64,000 nucleotides of DNA from Streptomyces olivaceus (GCF_000721235.1 NZ_JOFH01000015.1:124001-188000); one strand, 5' to 3'. Counted from the stretch's first letter, positions 34,375 through 44,181 are shown. The notes: generated by a model not told the origin, from the letters alone. Program-made: numbers and translations.

Positions 34375-36888
34375 TCAGCGGCGGGGCAGGGTCAGTTCGA
34401 ACCAGACGGTCTTGCCCGCCCTGGTGCGGCTCGCGCCCCACTCGCGGGCGAGGGTGCTGACGACGCGCAGTCCGCGCCCCGTCTCGTCCTCGGGGCCCGC
34501 GCTCCTGAGCGCGGGCAGTTCGTGGTCGTCGTCGTCCACCTCGCACAGCAGCGTGTCGGCGCGCACCAGGCGCAGTTCGACGGGGCGGGCGTGGGAGTGC
34601 CGTACGGCGTTGGTGACCAGTTCGCTGACCATCAGCTCAGCGGAAGCGGCCGGCCCCGGCAGTCCCCAGGTGTGGAGCTGCTCGCGGACCGCCGCGCGGG
34701 CCCGGCCGACCTCGGCGGGGTCGCGGGCCAGGCGCCACTCGGCGACGGCGTCGGGCTCGATGCCGTTCAGCCGTGCCATCAGCAGGGCGACGTCGTCCTT
34801 GCGGCCGCCGCGGGTGCCCAGCGCGCGGATGATGGTGTCGCAGGCGTCGTCCATGGAGGCGGCCGGGTGGGCGGCGGACTCGCAGAGCGTGGCGAGGCCG
34901 ACACCGATGTCCTCGCCGCGCACCTCCACCAGGCCGTCGGTGCACATCACCAGCCGGTCGCCGGGCGCCACCGGCACCCGCACCGATTCGAAGGGCACCC
35001 CGCCGACGCCGATCGGCGCGCCCGTGGGCAGGTCGATCAGCTCGCTGGCGCCGTCCTCGGCCCGGACCAGGACCGGCGGGATGTGCCCGGCGTTGGCGAG
35101 GTGCAGTTCTCCGGCGATCGGGTCGTAGACGGCGTAGAGGCAGGTCGCGAGGTGGGTGTCGCCGAGCCGCTGGGCCAGGTCGTCGAGGTTGCGCAGGAGC
35201 TGGGCGGGCGGCAGGTCGAGCCCGGCCATGGTCTGCACGGCGGTGCGCAACTGGCCCATCATCGCGGCCGAGTTCAGGCCGTGGCCCATGACGTCGCCGA
35301 CGACGAGGGCGGTGCGGGCGCCGGGCAGCTTGACCGAGTCGAACCAGTCGCCGCCGACCCGGCCGAGGAGGGTGCCGGGCAGGTAGCGGGTGGCGACGTC
35401 GCAGCCGGCCAGGTGCTCGGGGATGTGCGGCAGCATGCTGTCCTGGAGCGTCTCGGCGACGTTCTCCTGGTACGTGTACATGCGGGCGTTGTCGAGCACG
35501 AGCCCGGCGCGGGCGGCGAGTTCGGCGCCGGTGACCCGGTCCATGTCGTTGAAGACGGGCCGCTCCGGGTGGCGCAGCAGGACCATGAAGCCGAGGACGA
35601 CGTGCCGGGCCTTCAGCGGCACGAGGAGCATCGAGCGGCCCGTGATGAGCGGCCGGATGTCCCGCTTCTCGAACTGGGAGGCGACGGCGTGGCCCATCTC
35701 CTCGGTGACGCGCGGCACCAGGACCGGCTCGCCGCTGGTCATGCACTGGAAGAACGGGGTGTGCGCGGGGAACGGCATGGCCTCGCCGACGGGGACGACG
35801 TCGTCCCAGCGGCCGGGTTCGTCGGTGTGCTCCAGGGCGACCCGGTGCCACATCGTGGTGGTGTCCGGCACGCCGTCGGGGAAGCCCTCGCCGGCGACGA
35901 CCTGCTCGCGCAGATAGGTGCCGGCGACGTCGGTGAAGCGCGGGACGACGGCGCGGCTGACCTCGACGACGGTCCGGGAGAGGTCCAGCGAGGTACCGAT
36001 GGCGCCGCTGACCTCGTTGAGGAACTCCAGGCGCTCCCGGACCGCCGCGTACTCCAGGTCCTCGGCGTCCGGGGCCACGTCCCGCAGGTCGTCCGGCACC
36101 GGCTCGCCGGCCGCCAGGGCCCGCGCGGCCCGCTCCCGGCGCGCCCGGCGGTCGGCCCGCCGGGGCACGCCCCAGTCGGGGGTCACCGGGACCCGGTCGT
36201 TCTGACTGAACTCCAGGACGGGGTAGCCCAGTTCGAGGACCTGGGCGACGATGCGGGCGCTTTCGCCGACGCTCGTGCTGGGCAGGATCTCGGGCAGGCG
36301 CCGGGCGAGTTCGTCGGCGCCGGGGAAGTCGGTGTGCAGGGCGAAGCCGGGGGCGATGCGCTCCACGGTCGCCGTCGCGGCGCCGCCGTCGGCGCGGTCC
36401 CGCCGCAGCCCGTCGGCGTCGGCTGCCAGCACGAGCAGCCGCTCGGGGCCGGGGCCCACCAGGGGGTAGGCCCACCAGAGCACGTCGACGCGGTGGCGGG
36501 TCGGCGCGGTCAGCCGGGCGCGGCCCGCCGCCGGGTAGGAGAGCCGCCCGTCGAGCGAGGACTCCAGGCCGGGTCCGAGGCCGTCGTCGGCGGCGTACGC
36601 GTCGTACGAGTGCAACGCGTCGGTGTCGTCGTCCTCGGCACCGGCGTCGGGGACGACTCCGGAGACGGGCAGCAGGTCGGACGCGGGCCGGCCGATCGCC
36701 TCCTCCCTGGGCAGCCCGAACAGCCGCCGTGCGCCACGGCTCCAGTGCGAGACCAGCCCGTCGCGGTCGACCACGACGACGGCGAGCGGAACGCGGCCGG
36801 CCAGGGGGTCCGCCACGGGGTCGTCCGGTAAGGCGCCGGGTCCGGCCGGACGGCCGGGAGGTGTGTCCCGCTCGTTGCCATGGTCCAT
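34375..36888 (-). CDS. PAS-GAF-SpoIIE phosphatase-HATPase_c regulatory protein
   Basis: 837 aa of signalling modules. Near the N-terminus a PAS domain starts at about residue 33 (LAVVVVDRDGLVSHWSRGAR). A GAF domain lies about 280-450. The PP2C/SpoIIE phosphatase domain follows (VVGDVMGHGLNSAAMMGQLR with the metal-binding Asp of GDVMG, then LANAGHIPPVL and GRKDDVALLM). The last about 120 residues are an RsbW-like HATPase_c (LMVSELVTNAVRHSHARPVE, DETGRGLRVVSTLAREWGAS). Such proteins control sigma factors via anti-anti-sigma factors in Streptomyces. Start ATG 36888 behind GAGAGGG. Confidence 0.88.
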   Translation of the reverse strand: MDHGNERDTPPGRPAGPGALPDDPVADPLAGRVPLAVVVVDRDGLVSHWSRGARRLFGLPREEAIGRPASDLLPVSGVVPDAGAEDDDTDALHSYDAYAADDGLGPGLESSLDGRLSYPAAGRARLTAPTRHRVDVLWWAYPLVGPGPERLLVLAADADGLRRDRADGGAATATVERIAPGFALHTDFPGADELARRLPEILPSTSVGESARIVAQVLELGYPVLEFSQNDRVPVTPDWGVPRRADRRARRERAARALAAGEPVPDDLRDVAPDAEDLEYAAVRERLEFLNEVSGAIGTSLDLSRTVVEVSRAVVPRFTDVAGTYLREQVVAGEGFPDGVPDTTTMWHRVALEHTDEPGRWDDVVPVGEAMPFPAHTPFFQCMTSGEPVLVPRVTEEMGHAVASQFEKRDIRPLITGRSMLLVPLKARHVVLGFMVLLRHPERPVFNDMDRVTGAELAARAGLVLDNARMYTYQENVAETLQDSMLPHIPEHLAGCDVATRYLPGTLLGRVGGDWFDSVKLPGARTALVVGDVMGHGLNSAAMMGQLRTAVQTMAGLDLPPAQLLRNLDDLAQRLGDTHLATCLYAVYDPIAGELHLANAGHIPPVLVRAEDGASELIDLPTGAPIGVGGVPFESVRVPVAPGDRLVMCTDGLVEVRGEDIGVGLATLCESAAHPAASMDDACDTIIRALGTRGGRKDDVALLMARLNGIEPDAVAEWRLARDPAEVGRARAAVREQLHTWGLPGPAASAELMVSELVTNAVRHSHARPVELRLVRADTLLCEVDDDDHELPALRSAGPEDETGRGLRVVSTLAREWGASRTRAGKTVWFELTLPRR

Positions 36889-36989
36889 GGCGTCAGGCCC
36901 TCTCTGCCCACGGCTCCGCAAGATCTGTGCCGCCGGGCACCACCGTACGGCGGTGCCCGGTGACCATGTGCGGCAACGGGGGAATTGGT

Positions 36990-37023
36990 GGCGCGCGAAC
37001 GCACCGGCGCACGTTCGCGCGCC
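36990..37023 (-). terminator. strong hairpin between the exporter and phosphatase genes
   Basis: GGCGCGCGAACG (36990-37001) pairs exactly with CGTTCGCGCGCC (37012-37023) over a 10-nt loop. It lies 13 nt beyond the stop codon of the exporter gene on the minus strand and would stop read-through into the SpoIIE-type gene. Confidence 0.8.
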
Positions 37024-37035
37024 GGTGCCCGGGGC

Positions 37036-39507
37036 TCAGTCCTCGTGTCCGAGCTGGAGGTCGCGCTCCGTACGGCCGCCGCCGGCCACCTGGAGGACGG
37101 TGGCGACGGGCGGGTAGCCGGCCGCGATGACGGTGTACTCGCCGGACGAGAGGTCGACGAAGCGGAAGGTTCCGTCGGGGCCGGTGGTGAGGGTGTCCAC
37201 GACGTTGCCCGCCGCGTCGAGCAGCGTCACGCGGGCGTCCTCCACGACCCGGCCGCCACCGGCCCGCACCGTGCCGCGCAGCACGGCGCCGCCGGCCAGC
37301 TCGACGTCCTGGCGGGTCTCCCGGGCGGCCTGGACGCTGACGGGCAGGGCGGCCGGTCGGAAGGCCGGGGCGCTGGCGGCGAGGGTGTACTCGCCGGCCA
37401 CCAGCTCGGTGATGACGTAGCCGCCCTCGCGTCCGCTGCGGGTGGTGGAGACGACTTCGCCGTGGACGTTGGTGAGGGTGACGATGGCGTCGCGCACGGG
37501 GCTGCCGTCGGCGGTCAGCACGCTGCCCGCCAGGCGTCCGGCGCCGCCGAGGACGACGTCCAGTTCGACGGGGCGTTCGCCGACGGTCACGGAGACCGCC
37601 TGCGGCTGGTGGCCCCCGGCGGCGGCGATCAGCACGTACGCTCCGGCGCCGGGCGTGGCCAGGGCGTACCGTCCGTCGTCGCCGCTGGCGCCCCGGCCGA
37701 TCTGCTGGCCGCCGACGTCGATGAGGGTGAGCGCCGCGCGGGGCACGACGGTGCCGTCGGGGTGCTGCACCGTGCCGCAGACGGGGACGCCCGCGGCGTA
37801 GGGCGAGCGGGCCGGAGGGACCTGGGCGGCCGGCTGGGCCGCGCCCTGGGCGGCCTGTGCGGCCTGTGCGGTCTCCGGCTCGGTGACGGGGGCGTGGTGG
37901 GACACCAGGGGTTTCTCCTTGAGGAAGAGGGCGATGACGAGCCCGAGGACGAGCACCGGCACCAGGTAGAGGAAGATCCTCGGCATGGCGTCGACGTAGG
38001 CGCCGATGTAGGCGTCGCGCAGCGCCGGGGGCAGGGAGTGGACGAGCTGGGGGGTGATGGCCTCGGCGTCGGGGAGCCCGGCTCCGGCCCCGGCGGGGAC
38101 CCGGTCGGCCAGCGCGTCGGTGAGGCGGCCGGCGAAGAGGGTGCCGAAGACGGCGGCGCCGACGCTGCCGCCGATCTGCCGGAAGTAGTTGTTGGCGCTG
38201 GTGGCGGTGCCGAGGTCGGCCGGGCGCACGGAGTTCTGCACGGCGAGGATGAGGACCGGCATCACCATGCCGATGCCGGCGCCGAGGACGGCCATCCAGA
38301 TGCTGTAGTGCAGCCGGGGCGTGTCGATGTCGAGCCGGGAGAGCAGCCACATGCCGACGACGGACAGGGCGCTGCCGAGGATCGGGTGGATCCGGTAGTG
38401 CCCGGTGCGGCTGATGAGCTGTCCGGAGATGATCGAGGCGCCGACGATGCCGCCCATCATCGGCAGCATCAGCAGGCCGGACTCGGTGGCGGTGGCGCCG
38501 TCGACCATCTGCAGGAAGGTCGGCAGGTAGCTGGCGGCGCCGAACAGGGCGACGCCGACGACGAGGCCGACCAGGGCGGTGACGTTGAAGACCGAGTCCC
38601 GGAACAGGCGCAGCGGGATCAGCGGTTCGGGCGCGAAGCGCTCGGCGACCAGGAAGAGGACCGCGGCCCCGGCCGCTCCTGCCCCGAGGCCGATGATCTC
38701 CTTCGAGCCCCACGCGTACTCGGTGCCGCCCCAGCTGGTGAGCAGCACCAGGCAGGTGGAGGCGGCGGCCAGCAGCAGCGCGCCGAGGATGTCGAGGCGC
38801 GGCTTCACCCGCGGCCTGGGCAGTTTCAGGACGACGGCGACGACGGCCATGGTCACCAGGCCGAAGGGGACGTTGATGTAGAAGCACCAGCGCCAGGAGA
38901 GGTGGTCGGTGAAGTAGCCGCCCAGCAGGGGGCCCGCGACGGAGGCGAGTCCGAAGGCGGCGCCGATCAGGCCCATGAAGCGGCCGCGCTCCCGGGGCGG
39001 CACGATGTCCGCGATGATCGCCTGTACGCCGATCATCAGGCCGCCCGCGCCGACGCCCTGCACCGCGCGGAAGGCGATCAGCTGGTCCATGGTCTGCGCG
39101 CGCCCGGCGAGCGCCGAGCCGACGACGAAGATCAGGATGGCGAACTGGAAGACGCCCTTGCGGCCGAAGAGGTCGCCGAGTTTGCCGTAGATCGGCAGGC
39201 CGACGGTGGAGGTGAGCAGGTAGGCGGTGATCGCCCAGGACATCTTGTCCAGGCCGTGCAGCTCGCCGACGATCTTGGGCAGCGCCGTGGCGACGATCAT
39301 CTGCTCGAGCGCCGCGAGCAGCAGTGCCAGCATCAGCCCGATGAAGACCAGCCGCACCCGCCGCGGGCTCAGTCCGGCCGTCGGCTCCGGTTCGGGAGCG
39401 GGCGGTTCGGGGGGCGTCCGGGACGCCGCGGGCGCCCGGGCCGCGGCGACGGGTTCGTCCCGCACCGGGTCCCGCACCAGATCCTGCACCAGAGTGGTCC
39501 CGCCCAC
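37036..39507 (-). CDS. DHA2-type MFS exporter fused to carboxypeptidase-regulatory-like domains
   Basis: 823 aa. Residues about 50-545 are a 14-helix EmrB/QacA-type drug-proton antiporter, with the motif A loop [11 protein letters not shown], motif C-type [15 protein letters not shown] and late helix [17 protein letters not shown]. Residues about 575-823 contain three repeated carboxypeptidase-regulatory-like (beta-sandwich) units: each has a G-V/R-DA-V-TL-D/N-G core, e.g. [20 protein letters not shown] and [20 protein letters not shown]. These probably lie outside or at the membrane face. Substrate unknown. GTG start 39507 follows GGGGAGCGGTAC and a 55-bp palindrome. Confidence 0.87.
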   Translation of the reverse strand: MGGTTLVQDLVRDPVRDEPVAAARAPAASRTPPEPPAPEPEPTAGLSPRRVRLVFIGLMLALLLAALEQMIVATALPKIVGELHGLDKMSWAITAYLLTSTVGLPIYGKLGDLFGRKGVFQFAILIFVVGSALAGRAQTMDQLIAFRAVQGVGAGGLMIGVQAIIADIVPPRERGRFMGLIGAAFGLASVAGPLLGGYFTDHLSWRWCFYINVPFGLVTMAVVAVVLKLPRPRVKPRLDILGALLLAAASTCLVLLTSWGGTEYAWGSKEIIGLGAGAAGAAVLFLVAERFAPEPLIPLRLFRDSVFNVTALVGLVVGVALFGAASYLPTFLQMVDGATATESGLLMLPMMGGIVGASIISGQLISRTGHYRIHPILGSALSVVGMWLLSRLDIDTPRLHYSIWMAVLGAGIGMVMPVLILAVQNSVRPADLGTATSANNYFRQIGGSVGAAVFGTLFAGRLTDALADRVPAGAGAGLPDAEAITPQLVHSLPPALRDAYIGAYVDAMPRIFLYLVPVLVLGLVIALFLKEKPLVSHHAPVTEPETAQAAQAAQGAAQPAAQVPPARSPYAAGVPVCGTVQHPDGTVVPRAALTLIDVGGQQIGRGASGDDGRYALATPGAGAYVLIAAAGGHQPQAVSVTVGERPVELDVVLGGAGRLAGSVLTADGSPVRDAIVTLTNVHGEVVSTTRSGREGGYVITELVAGEYTLAASAPAFRPAALPVSVQAARETRQDVELAGGAVLRGTVRAGGGRVVEDARVTLLDAAGNVVDTLTTGPDGTFRFVDLSSGEYTVIAAGYPPVATVLQVAGGGRTERDLQLGHED

Positions 39508-39520
39508 GTACCGCTCCCCT

Positions 39521-39575
39521 CATCGCACTTGCTCACATTTGCCGCCTGAGGCGACAACTGCGAACAAGTGCGATG
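39521..39575. promoter_or_regulatory. 55-bp near-perfect palindrome upstream of the exporter
   Basis: Two 26-nt arms around a 3-nt centre match at 22 of 26 positions; the outer 11 bp, CATCGCACTTG at 39521-39531 with CAAGTGCGATG at 39565-39575, are perfect, and the centre is GCC-tga-GGC-like. It sits 14-68 nt before the exporter start codon. The size fits two bound dimers of a TetR- or MarR-type repressor, or a leader hairpin. No regulator gene is adjacent. Confidence 0.7.
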
Positions 39576-39666
39576 AGTTACGGAAACGCGGCAGGTTCGC
39601 GCGGAGATCACTCGAACCGGTGAGGCGACCAACGGCCGCCCCGCGTCTGCCACTTGGCGGAAGCGG

Positions 39667-40110
39667 CTACTTCTCGACCTCGGCGGCGAGCTTGACGAGC
39701 ATCGCGTCGTAGATCCGGGCCAGGCCCTTGGGCGCGAAGGTCTTCTCGAAGAAGCCGCCGACGCCGCCGGCCCCCTGCCAGGTGGTGTGGACGGAGACCC
39801 GGGACTTGCCCTCGCCCGCCGGCACGACCCGCCAGGTGGTGACCATGGAGGAGTTGCGGTCCTTCTCGACCAGCTCGCCGTCGGCCGGCTCGGTCACCTC
39901 CAGCAGGCAGTCGCGGACGCGCTTGCTGGTGGCCTGGAGCTTCCAGTGCACGAGGGTGCCCTCGCCGTCGCCGCCCTCGCGGACCTCGTACTCGCTGAAG
40001 TGCTCGGGCAGCAGCTTCTCGCGGGTGCCGCCGTAGTCGGCAAGGGTGTCGAACACCGTCTCCGCGTCCGCCGCGACGATCCGTTCCGTCTCCGCCTCGA
40101 CCTGCGCCAT
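39667..40110 (-). CDS. SRPBCC family protein (polyketide cyclase/START-like)
   Basis: 147 aa. One SRPBCC domain from QVEAETERIVAADAETVFDT to the C-terminus (SVHTTWQGAGGVGGFFEKTF). These are ligand-binding helix-grip folds, often of the Aha1/AHSA1 type. No catalytic residues are clear. ATG 40110 has TGGAGGGACC upstream; an upstream reading of 31 residues is not supported. Divergent from the radical SAM gene. Confidence 0.82.
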   Translation of the reverse strand: MAQVEAETERIVAADAETVFDTLADYGGTREKLLPEHFSEYEVREGGDGEGTLVHWKLQATSKRVRDCLLEVTEPADGELVEKDRNSSMVTTWRVVPAGEGKSRVSVHTTWQGAGGVGGFFEKTFAPKGLARIYDAMLVKLAAEVEK

Positions 40111-40224
40111 CGGGTCCCTCCAGGGCCTGGTTCTCGGGTTCGGGGCAAGCCAACCACCCCGCCGCCACGCCACCAAATCCGGGGGCGTGAAGCGGCCCCG
40201 CACGACTGCCCCGCACGATCAAGG

Positions 40225-40236
40225 GAACAAGTGTTC
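40225..40236. promoter_or_regulatory. LexA/SOS-box-like palindrome upstream of the radical SAM gene
   Basis: GAACAAGTGTTC, a GAAC-N4-GTTC palindrome, lies 33 nt upstream of the start codon. It fits the actinobacterial LexA box core. The flanks are not the full CGAAC/GTTCG. It suggests SOS-linked control of the gene at 40270. Confidence 0.55.
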
Positions 40237-40269
40237 TATTGTGTGGGCAGTGCTACCGAGGAGGCGTCA

Positions 40270-41316
40270 ATGCGCTGGGAGAACCTCACGGACTCCGACC
40301 ACGCCCGGGCGGCCGACCCCGCGCTGTTCGGCGCGGACGCGGTGACCACCCGTACCTTCGACACGCCCGAGTTCAGAGGCATCACCTTCCACGAGGTGCG
40401 GGCCCGCTCGATCCTCAACCGGGTGCCGGGGGCGTCCCGCATGCCGTTCGAGTGGACGGTGAACCCCTACCGGGGCTGCACGCACGCGTGCGTGTACTGC
40501 TTCGCGCGCAAGACGCACAGCTACCTGGACCTGGACACGGGGCTCGGCTTCGACTCCCAGATCGTCGTCAAGGTGAACGCGCCCGAACTGCTGCGCCGCC
40601 AGCTGGCCTCGCACCGCTGGCAGGGCGAACACGTGGCGATGGGCACCAACGTCGACTGCTACCAGCGCGCGGAGGGCCGCTACCGGCTGATGCCGGGCAT
40701 CGTCGAGGCGCTCACCGAGCGCGCGAACCCGTTCTCGATCCTCACCAAGGGCACGCTGATCCTGCGCGACCTGGACCTGCTCACGCGGGCGGCACGGGTG
40801 ACCGACGTGGGCATCTCGGTCTCGGTCGGCTTCACCGACACGGAGCTGTGGCGCACCGTGGAGCCGGGCACGCCCGCACCGGAACGCCGGCTGGAGGTCG
40901 TCCGCGTCCTCGGCGAGCACGGCATCGGCTGCGGTGTACTGATGGCGCCGGTCATCCCGTTCCTCAGCGACGAGCCGGACCGGCTCAGGGCCACGGTGCG
41001 CGCGATCGCCGCCGCGGGGGCCACCTCGGTGACACCGCTCGTGCTGCACCTGCGGCCGGGCGCACGGGAGTGGTTCATGGCCTGGCTCGGCCGGCACCAC
41101 CCGCACCTGGTGCGCCGCTACGAGCGGCTCTACGCGGACGGCGCCTATGCCCCGAAGTGGTACCAGCGCCGGATCACGCGCCAGGTGCACGACCTGGCCC
41201 GCGAGTACGGCATCGGGCCCGCGCGCGCGGGGATGCCGCGGCGGATCGCGGAACCGGACTCCTCGCAGCCGCCCGGAGCCGCGCCCGCCGATCCGGTCCA
41301 GCTCTCGCTGCTGTGA
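40270..41316 (+). CDS. Rv2578c-family radical SAM protein (spore-photoproduct-lyase-like group)
   Basis: 348 aa. The radical SAM [4Fe-4S] motif is CTHACVYC (CxxxCxxC, about residue 75-82), inside NPYRGCTHACVYCFARKTHS. It is the Rv2578c/SplB-like group, with LGFDSQIVVKVNAPELLRRQ and MGTNVDCYQRAEGRYRLMPG. Function is unconfirmed; DNA repair is a common guess for the family. Start ATG 40270 is chosen because GAGGAGG lies just upstream, and the LexA-like box at 40225 supports it. Divergent from SRPBCC. Confidence 0.85.
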   Translation: MRWENLTDSDHARAADPALFGADAVTTRTFDTPEFRGITFHEVRARSILNRVPGASRMPFEWTVNPYRGCTHACVYCFARKTHSYLDLDTGLGFDSQIVVKVNAPELLRRQLASHRWQGEHVAMGTNVDCYQRAEGRYRLMPGIVEALTERANPFSILTKGTLILRDLDLLTRAARVTDVGISVSVGFTDTELWRTVEPGTPAPERRLEVVRVLGEHGIGCGVLMAPVIPFLSDEPDRLRATVRAIAAAGATSVTPLVLHLRPGAREWFMAWLGRHHPHLVRRYERLYADGAYAPKWYQRRITRQVHDLAREYGIGPARAGMPRRIAEPDSSQPPGAAPADPVQLSLL

Positions 41317-41509
41317 GGGCGTGAGGACTACCGGGCAGCACAGGGCATTGGAGGGCATCTTCCGGCCCAATTGGGTCAAGTATCGACAGCTCGTGTTCTT
41401 CCGCCGGTGCTCCCCGGGACGATCCGGCGAGGACCGCGACCCGCGCGGACCGCAGCCCCGCCGTCCTGGGAATCCGTCCCGGGAGTTCCGGGAGTCCTGG
41501 GAGAACGCC

Positions 41510-43090
41510 ATGAGACAACGCGCAGCCGTGCTGTGCGGCGCCGCCGTCATCGCCGCCGGGAGTGTCGCGGCCGTCCCCGCCGAAGCGAACGGACCGCGCC
41601 AGGCGTCCGCCGCGCCCACGGCGGACCTGCGCTGGAAGAAGTGCGCCACGGACGACTACCCCACCCTCCAGTGCGCGTCCCTCGAGGTGCCGCTCGACCA
41701 CGCGCGTCCGCGCGGGAGGCAGATCACGCTGGCGCTGTCGCGCGTCCCGCACACCGCCGGGACGTACCAGGGCCCCCTGCTGGTCAACCCGGGAGGCCCC
41801 GGCGGCAGCGGACGGACGCTCGCCGGGTTCGTGGCGTCCTCGCTGCCCGCGAAGGTGGCCGCCCAGTACGACGTCATCGGCTTCGACCCGCGCGGCGTGG
41901 GGAAGAGCAGCCCGGCGCTGGACTGCGTGCCGGGCCACTTCGACCCGGTGCGCCCGGACTCGCTGCCGGACACGCCGGACGTCGAGCAGGCCAACCTCGC
42001 GCGCGCGAGGTCCTTCGCCGGCGCCTGCGGCGACAAGTACGCGGACGTACTTCCGTACATCGACACGGTCGGCGCCGCGCGGGACGTGGACGCGATCCGC
42101 GCGGCGCTCGGTGCGGAGAAGATCAATTACTTCGGCTACTCGTACGGCACGTACCTGGGCGCCGTCTACGCCAAGCTGCACCCGGACCGGGTGCGCCGGC
42201 TGGTCCTCGACTCCGTCGTCGGCCCGGACGACGTCTGGTACGACGCCAACCTCAACCAGGACCTCGCCTTCAACGACCGCCACCGGGCGTTCCTCGCATG
42301 GGTCGCCGAGCACGACGCGGCGTACGGCCTCGGCACCGACCCGGAGCGGGTCGAGGCCGCGTGGTACGCCATGCGGACGGCGCTGGCGAAGAAGCCCGCC
42401 GGAGGGAAGGTCGGCGCCTCCGAGCTGGAGGACACGTATCTGCCCGGCGGTTACTACAACGGCTACTGGCCCTACCTGGCCGAGGCGTTCGCGGCGTACG
42501 CCGTCGACGACGACGCCGGGCCGCTCGTCGAGGCGTACGAGGACTTCGGAGCCCTGGACGCCTCGGGGGACAACGGCTACAGCGTCTACACCGCGGTGCA
42601 GTGCCGCGACGCGAGCTGGCCGCGCGACTGGGACGAGTGGCGCGACGACAGCTGGGGCCTGTACGGGAAGGCGCCCTTCATGGTGTGGAACAACACCTGG
42701 TACAACGCGCCGTGCGCCTTCTGGCCCGCCCGTTCGCGGCAGCCGGTGGACGTCGCCAACCGCGAGCTGCCTCCGGCGTTGCTCTTCCAGGCGACCGGCG
42801 ACGCGGCCACGCCGTACGAGGGCGGCGTCGCCGCGCACCAGCTGCTGCGCGGGTCCGGCCTCGTGGTGGAGGACGGCGGCGGGAACCACGGCATCACGCT
42901 GAGCGGGAACGCCTGCCTCGATGAGCACTTGGCCGCCTATCTGGCGGACGGCACGGTGCCGCGCGGCGACGGCGGCACGGCCGACGCCGTCTGCCCGGCA
43001 CTGCCGGACCCCGAGCCGCTCCAGTCCAAGGCGGCCTCCACGTCCTCGCGCGGTTCGGCCCTGCACGGGCTGCTCGGCTTCCGCGGCTGA
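41510..43090 (+). CDS. secreted alpha/beta-hydrolase peptidase (tripeptidyl-aminopeptidase/SlpD-like)
   Basis: 526 aa. A Sec signal peptide covers about residues 1-27 (MRQRAAVLCGAAVIAAGSVA then VPAEANG). The hydrolase fold has the oxyanion block LLVNPGGPGGSGRTLA, the nucleophile elbow INYFGYSYGTYLGAVYAK, and a C-terminal TAP-like lid (LLFQATGDAATPYEGGVAAH with the acid Asp, and the His in DGGGNHGITLSG). It resembles Streptomyces Tap/SlpD/SlpE exported aminopeptidases, so it probably trims peptides outside the cell. GGGAG lies upstream of ATG 41510. CCCAATTGGG, a 10-bp palindrome, is at 41366-41375 in the promoter region. Confidence 0.85.
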   Translation: MRQRAAVLCGAAVIAAGSVAAVPAEANGPRQASAAPTADLRWKKCATDDYPTLQCASLEVPLDHARPRGRQITLALSRVPHTAGTYQGPLLVNPGGPGGSGRTLAGFVASSLPAKVAAQYDVIGFDPRGVGKSSPALDCVPGHFDPVRPDSLPDTPDVEQANLARARSFAGACGDKYADVLPYIDTVGAARDVDAIRAALGAEKINYFGYSYGTYLGAVYAKLHPDRVRRLVLDSVVGPDDVWYDANLNQDLAFNDRHRAFLAWVAEHDAAYGLGTDPERVEAAWYAMRTALAKKPAGGKVGASELEDTYLPGGYYNGYWPYLAEAFAAYAVDDDAGPLVEAYEDFGALDASGDNGYSVYTAVQCRDASWPRDWDEWRDDSWGLYGKAPFMVWNNTWYNAPCAFWPARSRQPVDVANRELPPALLFQATGDAATPYEGGVAAHQLLRGSGLVVEDGGGNHGITLSGNACLDEHLAAYLADGTVPRGDGGTADAVCPALPDPEPLQSKAASTSSRGSALHGLLGFRG

Positions 43091-43148
43091 CCTCCCCTGC
43101 GCCGGGCCCCTCGGGGGCGTTGTCAGTGCCGTGGTCCACGATGGACGC

Positions 43149-43547
43149 ATGAGTGAGCTGACCAGGATCACCGCCCCCGAGGGCGTCGCGCCCGCCGCGC
43201 AGTACAGCCATGTCGTCCTCGGCACCGGGCGGTTCGTGGCCGTCTCGGGGCAGCTCGCGCTGGACGCGGACGGCAGGGTGGTCGGCGAGGGCGACGCCGC
43301 GGCCCAGGCCCGCCAGGTGTTCGAGAACCTGCGCCGGTGCCTGGCCTCGGCCGGAGCGACCTTCGACGACGTGGTGAAGCTGACCTACTTCGTCACCGAC
43401 ATGGCGCACATGGGCGCGATCCGCGCGGCCCGCGCCGCGCACCTGTCCGACGACCGGCTGCCGGCCGCCTCGGCGGTGCAGGTGGGCGCGCTGGTCCGGC
43501 CGGAGTTCCTGATGGAGACAGAGGCCTTCGCGGTCGTGGCCCCGTGA
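43149..43547 (+). CDS. RidA family (YjgF/Rid) protein
   Basis: 132 aa, the full small Rid fold. It begins APEGVAPAAQYSHVVLGTGR and has GQLALDADGRVVGEGDAAAQ and VFENLRRCLASAGATFDDVV, then LPAASAVQVGALVRPEFLME. The active-site Arg-type position near the C-terminus is replaced by the variant ALVRPEFLMETEAF. Members deaminate reactive enamine/imine intermediates from PLP enzymes. CACGAT ends 6 nt before the ATG. It overlaps the next GNAT gene. Confidence 0.85.
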   Translation: MSELTRITAPEGVAPAAQYSHVVLGTGRFVAVSGQLALDADGRVVGEGDAAAQARQVFENLRRCLASAGATFDDVVKLTYFVTDMAHMGAIRAARAAHLSDDRLPAASAVQVGALVRPEFLMETEAFAVVAP

Positions 43548-44095
43548 GCGGCGCGCGGGCGGGGGCGGGGGCCGGTCCGCGGGTGCGGGAGATGGCCCTC
43601 GCGGACTGCGAGCGGGTGTCCCGGATCCGCGTCCGGGGCCGGCAGTCGGCCTACGCGGGACTGGTGCCGCAGCCGTACCTCGACGCGATGGACACCGCCG
43701 AGGACGCCGAGCGGCGCCGCGCGACGTTCGCCCGCGCCGCGGAGGGCGTGGTGAACCTGGTCGCCGAGGACGACGACGGCCGGGTCGTGGGCTGGGCGGC
43801 CCACGGCCCCTACCGCGACGGAGAGCTGCGCACCGCGGACGCCGAGTTGTACGCGCTCTACGTCGACACCGGGCGGTTCGGCGCGGGCGTCGGGCGGGCC
43901 CTGCTCGGGGAGGCGGTAGGCCGCTGCGGGGCCGCCGGGCACCCCCGCATGCTCCTGTGGGTGCTCCGGGGCAACGCCCGCGCCCGGCGCTTCTACGAGC
44001 GGTCGGGCTTCCGCCCCGACGGCGCCGAGGAGTCCTTCGAGGTGCGGGGCGTGGCAGTGCCCGAGGTCCGGTACGCGCGACCACTGCCCGGCTGA
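43544..44095 (+). CDS. GNAT family acetyltransferase
   Basis: 183 aa. The GNAT core has VREMALADCERVSRIRVRGR, the acetyl-CoA loop LYALYVDTGRFGAGVGRALL, and the closing strand-helix NARARRFYERSGFRPDGAEE. The GTG start at 43544 overlaps the RidA stop by GTGA, so the two are coupled. Substrate unknown. Confidence 0.8.
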   Translation: MSGARAGAGAGPRVREMALADCERVSRIRVRGRQSAYAGLVPQPYLDAMDTAEDAERRRATFARAAEGVVNLVAEDDDGRVVGWAAHGPYRDGELRTADAELYALYVDTGRFGAGVGRALLGEAVGRCGAAGHPRMLLWVLRGNARARRFYERSGFRPDGAEESFEVRGVAVPEVRYARPLPG

Positions 44096-44181
44096 CGGCC
44101 CGTCACCGCCCCGACGGCGACCGGTCCGTCACCGCCAGCGCCGCCGCGCGAACCGCGATCGGCCCTTCACCGCTGCCCCGT

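Noticed and set aside
39565..39575. LexA box in the exporter palindrome (GAACAAGTGCG)
   Set aside because: The right half-site GTTC is missing; the palindrome is better explained by its own symmetry.
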